Shown: one piece after another, positions 28,747 to 37,234 of the stretch
How positions within the stretch are numbered: position 1 is the first letter of the stretch
Layout of the letters: each line of letters starts with the position of its first letter
NCBI RefSeq assembly: GCF_001636055.1
Contig: NZ_CP011789.1
Span: 4,526,001-4,590,000 of the forward strand
Source: Pseudomonas putida
GTDB lineage: Bacteria > Pseudomonadota > Gammaproteobacteria > Pseudomonadales > Pseudomonadaceae
DNA: 64,000 nucleotides
Direction: 5' to 3'
The notes under the pieces: model-generated
Database searches by the model: none
Seen by the model: the letters and a program-made list of their open reading frames with translations, nothing else
Told to the model about the DNA's origin: nothing
Made by a program: the position numbers and the translations under genes

Positions 28747-29190
28747 TCACTGACCCAGGGTCAGTACCTTCTGCATCATGGTCTTGGCGGTGTTCATCAA
28801 CTCGGCGTTGGTCTGGAACGCACGGCTGGCGGAGATCATGTCAGCCATTTCCTCGACCACGTTGACGTTCGGGTAGTAGACGTAGCCGTCCTTGTTCGCC
28901 GCCGGGTGATTGGGCTCGTAGCGGGCTTCCAGATTGCTCTGGTCCTCGATGATCCCCTTGACCTGCACACCCTGGCCGGCCTGGCCCTGGTCGTCGAACA
29001 GCGACTGGCCGGCACCGTTCTGGGCCTGCTCGAAGGTGGTGGCGAACACAGGGTGGCGCGCGCGGTAGGTCTGATCGATGCTCGAGGAGACGGTCTCGGC
29101 GTTGGCGATGTTCGAGGCGACGGTGTTAAGGCGCGTGTTCTGCGCGCTCATGCCGCTACCGGCGATGTTGAAGACACTGGCAAGGGACAT
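28747..29190 (-). CDS. flgC: Proximal rod protein FlgC
   Basis: A 147-residue rod protein, the standard length. It starts MSLASVFNIAGSGMSAQ and ends NVVEEMADMISASRAFQTN followed by a helical tail. ATG 29190 is used because GGAG lies 7 nt upstream. A GTG at 29196 that overlaps the flgB stop codon is in frame but less likely. Confidence 0.97.
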   Translation of the reverse strand: MSLASVFNIAGSGMSAQNTRLNTVASNIANAETVSSSIDQTYRARHPVFATTFEQAQNGAGQSLFDDQGQAGQGVQVKGIIEDQSNLEARYEPNHPAANKDGYVYYPNVNVVEEMADMISASRAFQTNAELMNTAKTMMQKVLTLGQ

Positions 29191-29192
29191 GG

Positions 29193-29600
29193 TCACTCTC
29201 CACGCAGGGCCGATACCAGCCCTTTGAATTTACTGTTGAGCAAGGTGAAGCTGGCCTGGAAGTCGATCGCGTTCTGCGCATAGTTCGACTGTTCGATCTG
29301 GGCATCGACGGTGTTCTGATCGATCGACGGCTGCATCGGCGTGCGGTACTTGAGGCTGTCGTCGGCCATGGCCAGGCCTTCGGCCTCGATGTGATGGCCG
29401 TTGGTGCGGGTCAGCGAGATACGCCCGTTGCTTTGTTTGTCTGCTTCGGCGGCAAGCACCGAGGAGAAGTCCATGTCACGCGACTTGTAGTTGGGCGTGT
29501 CGGCGTTGGCGATGTTGTTGGCCAGCACCTCGGCGCGCTGGGCGCGGAAGCCCAGTGCCTTTTCATGGATGCCCAGGGCCTTGTCGAAGCTGATGCTCAT
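29193..29600 (-). CDS. flgB: Proximal rod protein FlgB
   Basis: A 135-residue rod protein beginning MSISFDKALGIHEKALGFR with the rod motif VLANNIANADTPNYKSRDMD. It opens the flgBCDE operon. The frame continues to 29789, but the added 63 residues cover the sigma-54 promoter and show no protein character. Almost no gap separates it from flgC. Confidence 0.97.
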   Translation of the reverse strand: MSISFDKALGIHEKALGFRAQRAEVLANNIANADTPNYKSRDMDFSSVLAAEADKQSNGRISLTRTNGHHIEAEGLAMADDSLKYRTPMQPSIDQNTVDAQIEQSNYAQNAIDFQASFTLLNSKFKGLVSALRGE

Positions 29601-29647
29601 GTCGGGGAACCTTCGAAGGTTGACCAGCGTTGCGTTGGCCAAGCTAT

Positions 29648-29663
29648 AGCAAGGCCTGTGCCA
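29648..29663 (-). promoter_or_regulatory. Sigma-54 promoter of flgBCDE
   Basis: On the minus strand this reads TGGCACA-N4-TTGCT, differing from the RpoN consensus at one base. It lies 48 nt before the flgB start. Confidence 0.9.
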
Positions 29664-29709
29664 ACAGGCACAACCCCAGTAATATCGGGCATCGGCTGTA
29701 TCAGTGAGC

Positions 29710-29789
29710 AGCGGCAATGCCAGAAAAGCGGCAAAGTGCTTCCGCTTGGTGGCGGGTGAGCGGCAATTGCAGAGCGGCAAAAGCGGCAA
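29710..29789. repeat. Five direct copies of AGCGGCAA upstream of the flgB promoter
   Basis: Copies of AGCGGCAA (TTGCCGCT in the flgB direction) start at 29710, 29727, 29759, 29773 and 29782. They occupy about 47-141 bp upstream of the sigma-54 core, the normal enhancer zone. The same core forms a palindrome upstream of flgF. Candidate binding sites for FleR. Confidence 0.6.
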
Positions 29790-29941
29790 TCCAAAAAATT
29801 GACGTCAACAGACCAGTGTTATTTTGCCATCACTGCGCGTAGCATTCGCGACCGCGCAGAAATGTGGCATGAGGCCACTAGTTACGGTTTCAGGCACAGC
29901 ATGGATGCGCACTGTCCCCATTGCCTTCCAAGGAAGAAACC

Positions 29942-32551
29942 GTGTCCCCGCTGACCTATCGCAAGACCCTGCTGGCCCTGGCAATTGCCGCCTGCGCCCT
30001 GCCTGCCCACGGCCAGACCGTCCAGCTTACCGATGCCGGCTTCACCTCAAGCCACCAGAGCTACGCGAACGGGCTCGAGTTCGGCGGCAGCTTCACCAAT
30101 ATTTCCCGCAGTGCGATCGTGCTTGACGACGCCACCGTACAGGGCGGCTTGACCTTCAACAGCCCGGTCAACGACAACGACCGCACCACCGTGGACATGG
30201 TCAATCGCAGCGATGCCCTCACCCTGCGCAACAGCCAGGTGACCGGCGACCTGGTGAACCAGGCCTTCGTCAGGAGCACCAGCCTCGATGGCAATGCGCT
30301 GAAAATCAGCAATACCACGCTCGATGGCAACCTGATCAACCAGGGCACGCTCCAGGCCGGCACCGGCATCGGCATCATCAACCGACGAGAGGCCTACGGC
30401 ATCAACCTGGCCAGCGCCACCGGTCAATCGACGCTGATCAAGGGCGACGTGGTCAATGCCCGGAATGCCAAGATCCGCGCCTATGGCTACAACGCGATCA
30501 CTCTCAACCTCGCCGGTGCCACCGTGCAGGGCAAGATCATCAACCGCGGCGCCATCGAAAGCAGCGGCCCCAATGCCATCAGCGTCAACGCCACTTCGCG
30601 CGGCGGCGCCACCGGCATGCCAACCCGCCTGGACAGCATCGAAAACCACGGCAATATCGTCGCCAGCGACACCAATAGCCAGGCCATCGCGCTCGACGGT
30701 GCAACCCTGACCACCAGCCTCGGGCGACACATCGACAACCGTGGCTCGATCTACGCCCTGAGCGGCACCGGCATTCGCATCGGCGATGTCGCGTTCGACG
30801 CCCCCGGCCAGCAACCCTGGTACCGTGACCACGGCGACCTGAACATCTTCAACAGCGGCATCATCATGGCCCAGGTGGCCATCGACGCCAGCCACAGCAA
30901 TCGGCCGGTCGAACTCATCCTGCGCGAGGGCAGCCAGATCACCGGCATGCTGGACGGGCTGAGCAACATCGAGGTCGAAGGTGACAGCGAGTTCCAGGCC
31001 CACTACCTGCCCCACAGCACCCCGGACATCCGCCTCAAGCCCGATGGCTGGATCGAAGTCGGCAACCTGAGCGACGACACCCGTGCAACCTTGTCACTGA
31101 CCGCGGCCCGCACCGTGATCGACGGCAACCTGTCGATCGCCGGCAACTCCGCGCTGGGCCTGGAGCTGTCCAGCGAAACCGACCCGAGCGTGGCGGTACT
31201 CAAGGTCAGCGGCACCAGCAAGTTCGAACAAGGCTCGCGCATCGCCCTGCACGCCGACGAAGAGGACTTCCAGCCGTCCGGATCGCGCTACCTGCTGGTC
31301 GAGGCCGGCCAGGTACAGCTGGTGGACACCGCCGGCCACGACCTTGACCCCAACGGCATCCAGGTCACCAGCACCTCGGCACTGCTGCGCGTGCAGAGCA
31401 GCGCGGTGGAAGACAACAAGATCTACGCGCAAGTCACGACCAAGCCGGTCGACGAGATCACCGAAATCGTCAAGGAAGGCGGCGGCAACGGCAATGCCCA
31501 GGGCGCTATCGGTAACGCCATCAACAATGGCCTCCTGGCTCAACTGCCCAAAGGCGACCCGCTGCTGGCCTACGCCGCCACCGCCGACCAGGCCCAGGTC
31601 GCGAGACTGGCCCGCCAGCTGACCCCGGAAGTCAACGGCGGCGCCCGCCAGGCGGCCACCGGAAGCCAGCGCATGATCGGCAACGCCATCAGCAGCCGTG
31701 CCAGCAGCCTGCGTGGCGCCTCTTCGGGCGAAGGCTTCAGCCAGGCCGGCGTGTGGATTCAATCGCTGTACAGCGACGCCACCCAGAACAACCGTGACGG
31801 CGTGGCCGGTTACAACGCCTACAGTCGCGGTATTGCCGTCGGCGCCGATGGCAAGTTCAACGACCAGCTCACCCTGGGCCTGGCTTACAGCTTCCTGGAC
31901 ACCGACGTCAACGGCAGCAGTGGCAACAAGACTTCGGTAGAGAGCCATGCCTTCACCCTGTACAGCGCCTACACCCTGGGCAACTACTTCGTCGACGCCA
32001 GCCTGACCTACGGCCTGGGCGACAACGAAGGCAAGCGCGAGATCGCTGATACCCGAGCCAAGGCCGATTACGACAGCAACCAGCTGGCCGTGAACCTGGT
32101 CGGTGGTTACACCTGGCACATCAACCCGCAACTGCTGGTCGAGCCACGCGTGGCCGCGCGCTACAGCCGTGTCGATATCGATGGCTACCGCGAGAAAGGC
32201 TCGTCCGCCGCGCTCAAGGTCGAAGATGAACGCTACGAAGCGCTCGAACTCGGCGCAGGTGTACGGGTAGCGGGCAGCTATGCCATTGGCGTCGGGACCC
32301 TGGAGCCGCAGTTGAAGCTGATGGGCTACCACGACTTCGCCGCCGACCAGACCAACAGCACCTCGACCTTCCTGCTTGGCAACACGCCATTCGTGACCCG
32401 CGGCGCGAGTGCCGTGCGCAACAGCTACGAGGCGGGCATTGGAGCAGACTACAAGCTGGGTGCGGTGACCCTTGGGGTCAATTACGACTACGTGGGCAAG
32501 TCGGGCTTCAATGCCGACGTGTTCTCGGCGAAGGTGCGGTACGACTTCTGA
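29942..32551 (+). CDS. Autotransporter with C-terminal outer-membrane beta-barrel
   Basis: An 869-residue type V secretion protein. The signal peptide (TLLALAIAACALPAHG) precedes a passenger rich in Asn/Gly/Ser/Thr with beta-helix-like alternation (residues about 30-560). The autotransporter barrel covers about residues 590-869, includes GVWIQSLYSDATQNN, YSRGIAVGADGKF and LGLAYSFLDTDV, and ends in Phe (VRYDF), the usual BamA-recognised terminus. GTG 29942 is preceded by AAGGA; an upstream TTG lacks a ribosome site. No protease motif was seen in the passenger, so adhesin or surface-factor function is the best guess. It is transcribed away from flgB and converges on cheR. Confidence 0.88.
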   Translation: MSPLTYRKTLLALAIAACALPAHGQTVQLTDAGFTSSHQSYANGLEFGGSFTNISRSAIVLDDATVQGGLTFNSPVNDNDRTTVDMVNRSDALTLRNSQVTGDLVNQAFVRSTSLDGNALKISNTTLDGNLINQGTLQAGTGIGIINRREAYGINLASATGQSTLIKGDVVNARNAKIRAYGYNAITLNLAGATVQGKIINRGAIESSGPNAISVNATSRGGATGMPTRLDSIENHGNIVASDTNSQAIALDGATLTTSLGRHIDNRGSIYALSGTGIRIGDVAFDAPGQQPWYRDHGDLNIFNSGIIMAQVAIDASHSNRPVELILREGSQITGMLDGLSNIEVEGDSEFQAHYLPHSTPDIRLKPDGWIEVGNLSDDTRATLSLTAARTVIDGNLSIAGNSALGLELSSETDPSVAVLKVSGTSKFEQGSRIALHADEEDFQPSGSRYLLVEAGQVQLVDTAGHDLDPNGIQVTSTSALLRVQSSAVEDNKIYAQVTTKPVDEITEIVKEGGGNGNAQGAIGNAINNGLLAQLPKGDPLLAYAATADQAQVARLARQLTPEVNGGARQAATGSQRMIGNAISSRASSLRGASSGEGFSQAGVWIQSLYSDATQNNRDGVAGYNAYSRGIAVGADGKFNDQLTLGLAYSFLDTDVNGSSGNKTSVESHAFTLYSAYTLGNYFVDASLTYGLGDNEGKREIADTRAKADYDSNQLAVNLVGGYTWHINPQLLVEPRVAARYSRVDIDGYREKGSSAALKVEDERYEALELGAGVRVAGSYAIGVGTLEPQLKLMGYHDFAADQTNSTSTFLLGNTPFVTRGASAVRNSYEAGIGADYKLGAVTLGVNYDYVGKSGFNADVFSAKVRYDF

Positions 32552-32631
32552 TCGCAACCTCCAACGATCCTGACCTTGCCGCCTGAAGACAAAAGCAGAG
32601 GCAAGGTCTTGTGTTCGCAGTCCCGAAAACG

Positions 32632-32663
32632 AAAAGGCCGGTATCTCTCGATACCGGCCTTTT
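32632..32663. terminator. Bidirectional terminator between the autotransporter gene and cheR
   Basis: A perfect 14-bp inverted repeat (AAAAGGCCGGTATC/GATACCGGCCTTTT) with a TCTC loop has T-runs in both directions. It serves two convergent genes. Confidence 0.92.
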
Positions 32664-32666
32664 CAT

Positions 32667-33494
32667 TCACTTGGCCTGATAGATGATCCCCGGACTGCAC
32701 TGAACCATCTGGTAATGATCCGGCAAGCCATTGAGCGCCTCCGAAGCCCCCAGGAACAGATACCCCCCTGGCTTGAGCGTCGCGTGGATACGCATGAGGA
32801 TGTCTTTCTTCACCTGCGCGGAGAAGTAGATCAACACATTGCGGCAGAACACGATGTCGAACTTGCCCAGCGCCGCATAGCTGTCGAGCAGGTTGAAGGA
32901 GCGGAACTCCACCCGACTGCGAATCGCCGGCTTCACCGCCCAGCGCCCCGGCCCTTTCGGGTCGAAGTAGCGCTGCAGGCGCTCCTGCGACAAGCCACGG
33001 GCAATCGCCAGGCTATCGTACTCACCGGTCTTGCAGTTATTGAGCATGGCGCCGGAAAGATCAGTGGCGACGATCTGCGCCCCCATCTTCAACTGGCCCA
33101 GGTTGCTGCGCTCGAACTCATCGATGGCCATCGAGATCGAATACGGCTCCTGCCCCGACGAGCAGGCCGCCGACCACATGCGCAGGCGCTGACCGGGGTT
33201 GCTGCGGATGAACTCGGGAATCACCTTGTTCTTCAGTACTTCGAACGGATAGGTGTCGCGAAACCACAGGGTCTCGTTGGTGGTCATGGCATCGACCACC
33301 TGCTCGCGCAGGCCACTGCGGGGCTGGGTCTGGATGCGCTGCACCAGCTCACCCAAGCTCTTGATGCCCTGTTGCTCCATCAGCTTGTTGAGACGGCTGG
33401 ACACCAGATACTGCTTATTTTCGCCCAGCAGGATGCCACAGGCTTTCTCCAGGAATACCCGGAACTGTTCGAAATCCAAATTACCCGTAGACAA
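32667..33494 (-). CDS. cheR: Chemotaxis protein methyltransferase CheR
   Basis: A 275-residue SAM-dependent methyltransferase that methylates glutamates on chemoreceptors. It has an N-terminal helical CheR domain, then the SAM-binding segment LRMWSAACSSGQEPYSISM and IVATDLSGAML. The characteristic FDIVFCRNVLIYFS and KPGGYLFLGASEAL follow. It lies downstream of cheV on the same strand with a 49-nt gap. The position beside cheV and flgA is the usual one for the flagellar-cluster copy of pseudomonads. Confidence 0.96.
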   Translation of the reverse strand: MSTGNLDFEQFRVFLEKACGILLGENKQYLVSSRLNKLMEQQGIKSLGELVQRIQTQPRSGLREQVVDAMTTNETLWFRDTYPFEVLKNKVIPEFIRSNPGQRLRMWSAACSSGQEPYSISMAIDEFERSNLGQLKMGAQIVATDLSGAMLNNCKTGEYDSLAIARGLSQERLQRYFDPKGPGRWAVKPAIRSRVEFRSFNLLDSYAALGKFDIVFCRNVLIYFSAQVKKDILMRIHATLKPGGYLFLGASEALNGLPDHYQMVQCSPGIIYQAK

Positions 33495-33521
33495 TGCTGC
33501 CGCCTCTTTTCAATCACTTGC

Positions 33522-33539
33522 GCCGGGGCTTGCCCCGGC
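33522..33539. other. Intercistronic hairpin cheV-cheR
   Basis: A perfect 8-bp stem GCCGGGGC/GCCCCGGC with a 2-base loop lies in the 49-nt gap between cheV and cheR. No U-run follows, so it may modulate mRNA stability or processing rather than terminate. Confidence 0.5.
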
Positions 33540-33543
33540 CGTT

Positions 33544-34473
33544 TCAATGCGTTGCCTTGATCCGATCGACTACGCGCTGGGCCAGGTCGTCCGGCTTGAA
33601 CTTGGCCAGAAAGTCGTCAGCGCCAACCTTCTTGACCATCGCCTGGTTGAACACGCCCGATAGCGAAGTATGCAGGACGATGTGCAATTTTTGCATGCGC
33701 GGATCGTTACGAATCTCGGCGGTGAGGGTATAGCCGTCCATTTCCGGCATTTCAATGTCGGAGATCATCATCAGGAACTCTTCCTCCGGCCGCTTGCCCT
33801 CATCCACCAGCTTGCGCAGGTAGTCCAGCGCCTGGCGGCCGTCGTTGAGCGCCACTACCTCCACGCCCACGGTCTGCAGGCAACGGCTGACCTGCTTGCG
33901 CGCCACCGACGAATCGTCGACGGTCAGTACCCGCAGCAACACGGCCTTGTCCTGCACCTCGGCATCGACCACGCCGGCGGAGACCGACTCCGAGGACGGC
34001 GCCACTTCCGCAAGCACCTTCTCGACATCGACGATCTCGACCATGCGGTTGTCTACCCGGGTGACCGCCGTCAGGTAGTGATCACGCCCGGTACCCTTGG
34101 GTGGTGGGTGGATCTCTTCCCAGTTCATGTTGACGATGCGCTCGACCGAGTGCACCAGGAAACCCTGGGTCTTGGTGTTGTACTCGGTAATGATCACGAA
34201 ACTGTTACGGGTCTCTTCTTTCAGGCCCGGCAGCCCCGTCGCCATCGACAGGTCGAGGATGGGGATGGTCGCCCCACGAATGTTCGCCACACCGCGCACC
34301 ACCGGATGGGACTTGGGCAACAGTGTCAGCTCCGGGCACTGCAGCACTTCCCGGACCTTGAACACGTTGATGCCGTAGAGTTGATCGCCATTGAGACGGA
34401 ACAACAGCAGCTCGAGGCGATTCTGTCCAACCAGTTGCGTGCGCTGGTTGACCGAATCCATAACGCCAGCCAT
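33544..34473 (-). CDS. cheV: Chemotaxis coupling protein CheV
   Basis: A 309-residue fusion of a CheW-like coupling domain (residues about 15-165, FRLNGDQLYGINVFKVREVL) and a receiver domain (about 180-305). The receiver carries the acidic pair VDDS and the phospho-acceptor Asp in MMISDIEMPEMDGYTL. CheV links chemoreceptors to CheA and can be phosphorylated. ATG 34473 follows AAGGAG at 7 nt. It is divergent from flgA and upstream of cheR. Confidence 0.97.
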   Translation of the reverse strand: MAGVMDSVNQRTQLVGQNRLELLLFRLNGDQLYGINVFKVREVLQCPELTLLPKSHPVVRGVANIRGATIPILDLSMATGLPGLKEETRNSFVIITEYNTKTQGFLVHSVERIVNMNWEEIHPPPKGTGRDHYLTAVTRVDNRMVEIVDVEKVLAEVAPSSESVSAGVVDAEVQDKAVLLRVLTVDDSSVARKQVSRCLQTVGVEVVALNDGRQALDYLRKLVDEGKRPEEEFLMMISDIEMPEMDGYTLTAEIRNDPRMQKLHIVLHTSLSGVFNQAMVKKVGADDFLAKFKPDDLAQRVVDRIKATH

Positions 34474-34513
34474 GCCAGACTCCTTCTATTTTTCTGCTCG
34501 CTTGCCAACAAGT

Positions 34514-34529
34514 CGGCACGGGCTTTGCT
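34514..34529 (+). promoter_or_regulatory. Sigma-54 promoter of flgA
   Basis: CGGCACG-N4-TTGCT matches the RpoN consensus at all but the first base. Counting 12 nt from the GC of the -12 element places transcription start at about 34539-34541, on or next to the flgA start codon. Little or no leader would therefore be transcribed. Confidence 0.75.
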
Positions 34530-34540
34530 TTTTTGAGCGT

Positions 34541-35293
34541 ATGTATACGAAAACGACATTTTTCCGACGACTGACGCGCCTGCTGGCCATCCCCCTGGCC
34601 ATTGCATGCCTGCTCGCATCCGGCGCCCGCACGCTGGCGGATTCGTTTACCTTGCCTGAACAGCTTATCGGTGTCACCCAAGGGTTTCTTGAATTCACCG
34701 TCGAAGACTACATGACGCGCACCCAGACCGTGGGGCGTTATGACATCCAGGTCAACAATCTTGACCCACGCCTGCGCATGCCGGTGTGCAGCCAGCAACT
34801 GGACGCCTCGCTGGAAAGCCCGGCCCAGCCGCTTGGGCGAGTGACGGTACGGGTACGTTGCGACGGTACTTCGCCCTGGACCGTGTTCGTGCCAGCACAG
34901 GTCAAGCTGTTTCGCGACGTGGTGGTCATGACCCGCCCGCTCAAGCGCGAAAGCGTGATCGGTGAAGGTGACGTGGCCCTGCGCGAGCGTGACGTCAGCA
35001 CCCTGGGCCAGGGCTTTCTGAGCGAACTCGACCAGGCCGTGGGCATGAAACTGCTGCGCCCGACCGTCCTTGACCAGGTCCTGACGCTGCAGCAACTGGA
35101 ACAGGCAGATGTGATTCGCAAGGGCGACCACGTGGTGATCACCGCCCGCAGTGGCGGCCTGAGCGTACGCATGCCAGGCGAAGCCCTGAGCAAAGGCGGC
35201 CTGACCGAACAGATCCGCGTGCGTAATCTCAACTCCCAGCGCGTGGTCAAGGCCACGGTGGTCGGGCCGGGCCAGGTCGAAGTGGCGATGTAG
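34541..35293 (+). CDS. flgA: P-ring assembly chaperone FlgA
   Basis: A 250-residue periplasmic chaperone for FlgI. The N-terminal signal peptide (RLLAIPLAIACLLASGARTLA) is followed by an SAF-type domain region. The C-terminal part has LTLQQLEQADVIRKGDHVVITA and ends NLNSQRVVKATVVGPGQVEVAM, the FlgA signature. ATG 34541 has only a weak GAG before it; the longer frame to 34391 runs through the promoter and cheV start. The coding region is divergent from cheV. Confidence 0.95.
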   Translation: MYTKTTFFRRLTRLLAIPLAIACLLASGARTLADSFTLPEQLIGVTQGFLEFTVEDYMTRTQTVGRYDIQVNNLDPRLRMPVCSQQLDASLESPAQPLGRVTVRVRCDGTSPWTVFVPAQVKLFRDVVVMTRPLKRESVIGEGDVALRERDVSTLGQGFLSELDQAVGMKLLRPTVLDQVLTLQQLEQADVIRKGDHVVITARSGGLSVRMPGEALSKGGLTEQIRVRNLNSQRVVKATVVGPGQVEVAM

Positions 35294-35428
35294 AAAGAAG
35301 CCGCCGGCGGATCCTCGCCGACGAAATATTGCAGGGCCCCGGGACTGGCGGCGATGAACCGCTTTTCCTAAACTGTGTCAGAAATCGGGATACGCGGGTT
35401 TGCTGACGGACGGCAAAACATTTGTGCC

Positions 35429-35455
35429 TAAAGTTTGTTTCGAGTTAGCCGAAAC
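35429..35455 (+). promoter_or_regulatory. Sigma-28 (FliA) promoter of flgM
   Basis: TAAAGTTT-N11-GCCGAAAC has a perfect -35 box, exact spacing and a 6-of-8 match at -10. It lies 37 nt before the flgM start, giving the familiar feedback in which FliA drives its own anti-sigma factor. Confidence 0.87.
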
Positions 35456-35492
35456 AAAGGCAAGCGTCCTATTTACCCAGAGGTTTCTGATC

Positions 35493-35807
35493 ATGGTCAT
35501 CGACTTCAGTCGTTTGAATAACTCTCCGTCCATAACGGGCGGCGTTCGCGGCAATGCCGCATCGGGCAACACCGAAAAAACCGGTGCTGCCAGCGATGCA
35601 GGCAAGCCTGCCAGCGTCAGCGGAGAAGCGGTACACCTCAGTCAAGAGGCCCAGCAGTTGCAGAAGATCAGCGACAAGCTGCGCGATCAACCCGCAGTCG
35701 ACAGCGCCCGTGTGGCCCAGTTGAAGCAGGCGATCGCAGACGGCAGCTACCAGGTCGATGCCGGCCGGGTCGCCAGCAAACTGCTTGATTTCGAAGCGCA
35801 GCGCTAA
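35493..35807 (+). CDS. flgM: Anti-sigma-28 factor FlgM
   Basis: A 104-residue protein. It starts MVIDFSRLN with a disordered Gly/Ser/Ala-rich N-terminal half. The C-terminal FliA-binding helices include [17 protein letters not shown] and [33 protein letters not shown] in two blocks. It binds FliA until the hook is complete, then is exported. AGAGG precedes ATG 35493. It is followed by flgN after 46 nt. Confidence 0.95.
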   Translation: MVIDFSRLNNSPSITGGVRGNAASGNTEKTGAASDAGKPASVSGEAVHLSQEAQQLQKISDKLRDQPAVDSARVAQLKQAIADGSYQVDAGRVASKLLDFEAQR

Positions 35808-35853
35808 CCTTACGGTGCGCTGACTTCCAGGACGCCAGAGCCAAGAGCCAGCC

Positions 35854-36321
35854 ATGCACGACACCACACTGCTGCAACTGATCGAAGACGACATCGCGCC
35901 GACCCAGGAACTGCTCGACCTGCTCCAGAAGGAAACGGTCGCCCTGCACGGTCGGGACATGCAGGTGCTGGAGACCATCCTCGCCCGCAAGCAATCGCTG
36001 ATCGTCTTGCTCGAGCAGCAGGGCATGCGGCGCAATCACCTGCTCAACGGGCTCGGCCTCAGCGCCGACCGGGCAGGTGTGCAGGCCGTCGCTGCACAAT
36101 CGCCCAACGGCGAGATCATCCTGCAGCAACTCGATGTGCTGACCCAGTTGATGGACACCTGCCAGAAGGTCAACGAGACCAACGGCCGGGTCATCCAGGT
36201 GCAACAGCACGCCACGGCCAACCAGATCAGAATCCTCAACGGCGGCGACTCTCCGTCGCTGTACGATAGCCGTGGCACCACCTCCCCCATGGACAAGCCC
36301 CGGGCGATCAGCCAGGTGTGA
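35854..36321 (+). CDS. flgN: FlgK/FlgL export chaperone FlgN
   Basis: A 155-residue helical cytoplasmic protein with the FlgN pattern: an N-terminal LLQLIEDDIAPTQELLDLLQ, an Arg/Lys-rich middle (ILARKQSLIVLLEQQGMRR) and a C-terminal NETNGRVIQVQQHATANQI. FlgN escorts the junction proteins to the export gate. It is co-oriented with flgM and probably shares its promoter. Confidence 0.9.
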   Translation: MHDTTLLQLIEDDIAPTQELLDLLQKETVALHGRDMQVLETILARKQSLIVLLEQQGMRRNHLLNGLGLSADRAGVQAVAAQSPNGEIILQQLDVLTQLMDTCQKVNETNGRVIQVQQHATANQIRILNGGDSPSLYDSRGTTSPMDKPRAISQV

Positions 36322-36402
36322 TTATTCCTATTCAAGGCACGGAACATACTGGCAAAATGCCGTTACTTGCGTGTGTCGTTTTTGCCTGGAGATTGATTAC
36401 CC

Positions 36403-37146
36403 GTGTTCAATGAGTCCGATGCTCCTCAGCCACCAAAAGTGCTGACCACTCCTCTGGAGATTTCGGCGAACCTGCGCCAGCTGATGGACAGCCATGATCC
36501 GCTGATCATCAGCTTCCATGAGCGCAGCCAGCGCTTCCAGAGTTACGTGGTACAGGTGGACCGGGACGCCAACGTTCTGGCACTGGACGAAATGATCCCG
36601 CGTGATGGCGAGAAATTCATCGAGAACGGCGAACCCTTCCGTGTCGAAGGTTTCCACGATGGCGTACGCATTGCCTGGGAGTGCAACACTCCGCTGACCA
36701 TCGGCGAAGTCGATGGCCACCGCTGCTACCGCGGCCCGCTCCCCACCGAAATGACCTACCACCAGCGCCGCAATGCCTTCCGCGCAGCGCTGAAACTGTC
36801 GCAACTGGTCGACATCATCCTCGACGGCACCCACCTCAAGGGTAACGGCGCGCTGCGCGGCAAGCTGCTCGACGTGTCCGCCACCGGCTGCAAGCTGCGC
36901 TTCGACGGCAATGTCGAAGACCGCCTGCAACTCGGCCAGGTGTACGAGCGCTTCAAGGCAGCCAACCCCTTGGGCCTGACCGACGTCATGGTGGAATTGC
37001 GCCACCTGCACTTCGAAGAGCGGATCAACACCACCTTCGCCGGCGTGCGCTTCCACAACTTGAATGGGCAAAGCCAGCGCAAGATCGAGAGCTTCGTGTA
37101 TCAGTTGCAGCGCGAAGCACGGCGGTTCGACAAGGACGACTACTGA
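36403..37146 (+). CDS. ycgR: PilZ-domain flagellar brake protein, YcgR-like
   Basis: A 247-residue cytoplasmic protein with an N-terminal YcgR domain (residues about 15-115) and a C-terminal PilZ domain. The PilZ domain carries the c-di-GMP-binding QRRNAFR (RxxxR type) and DVSATGCKL (D/NxSxxG). On binding c-di-GMP the family slows or biases the flagellar motor. GTG 36403 is the start, with GGAG further upstream than usual. It sits 81 nt after flgN and closes the motility region. Confidence 0.9.
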   Translation: MFNESDAPQPPKVLTTPLEISANLRQLMDSHDPLIISFHERSQRFQSYVVQVDRDANVLALDEMIPRDGEKFIENGEPFRVEGFHDGVRIAWECNTPLTIGEVDGHRCYRGPLPTEMTYHQRRNAFRAALKLSQLVDIILDGTHLKGNGALRGKLLDVSATGCKLRFDGNVEDRLQLGQVYERFKAANPLGLTDVMVELRHLHFEERINTTFAGVRFHNLNGQSQRKIESFVYQLQREARRFDKDDY

Positions 37147-37163
37147 TCGTCTAGCTCAAATGA

Positions 37164-37189
37164 AAAACGCCACCGATCGGTGGCGTTTT
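37164..37189. terminator. Bidirectional terminator after ycgR
   Basis: A perfect stem AAAACGCCACC/GGTGGCGTTTT with a GATC loop separates the convergent ycgR and MFS transporter genes. Confidence 0.92.
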
Positions 37190-37234
37190 CGTTCTGGTCC
37201 GTGGGGCCCCGCGACAGGGCCGGCACAGCCTGCG

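Noticed and set aside
26325..28865. 846-codon plus-strand frame opposite flgE/flgD
   Set aside because: Antisense to FlgE and FlgD, crossing two terminators.
29601..29789. N-terminal extension of FlgB by 63 residues
   Set aside because: Covers the sigma-54 promoter and the TTGCCGC repeats. FlgB family proteins begin at MSISFDKALG.
29799..29808. Palindrome TTGACGTCAA as a FleQ box
   Set aside because: The FleQ consensus has GTCA and TGAC arms in the opposite arrangement around an AT centre; a 10-bp palindrome alone is not enough.
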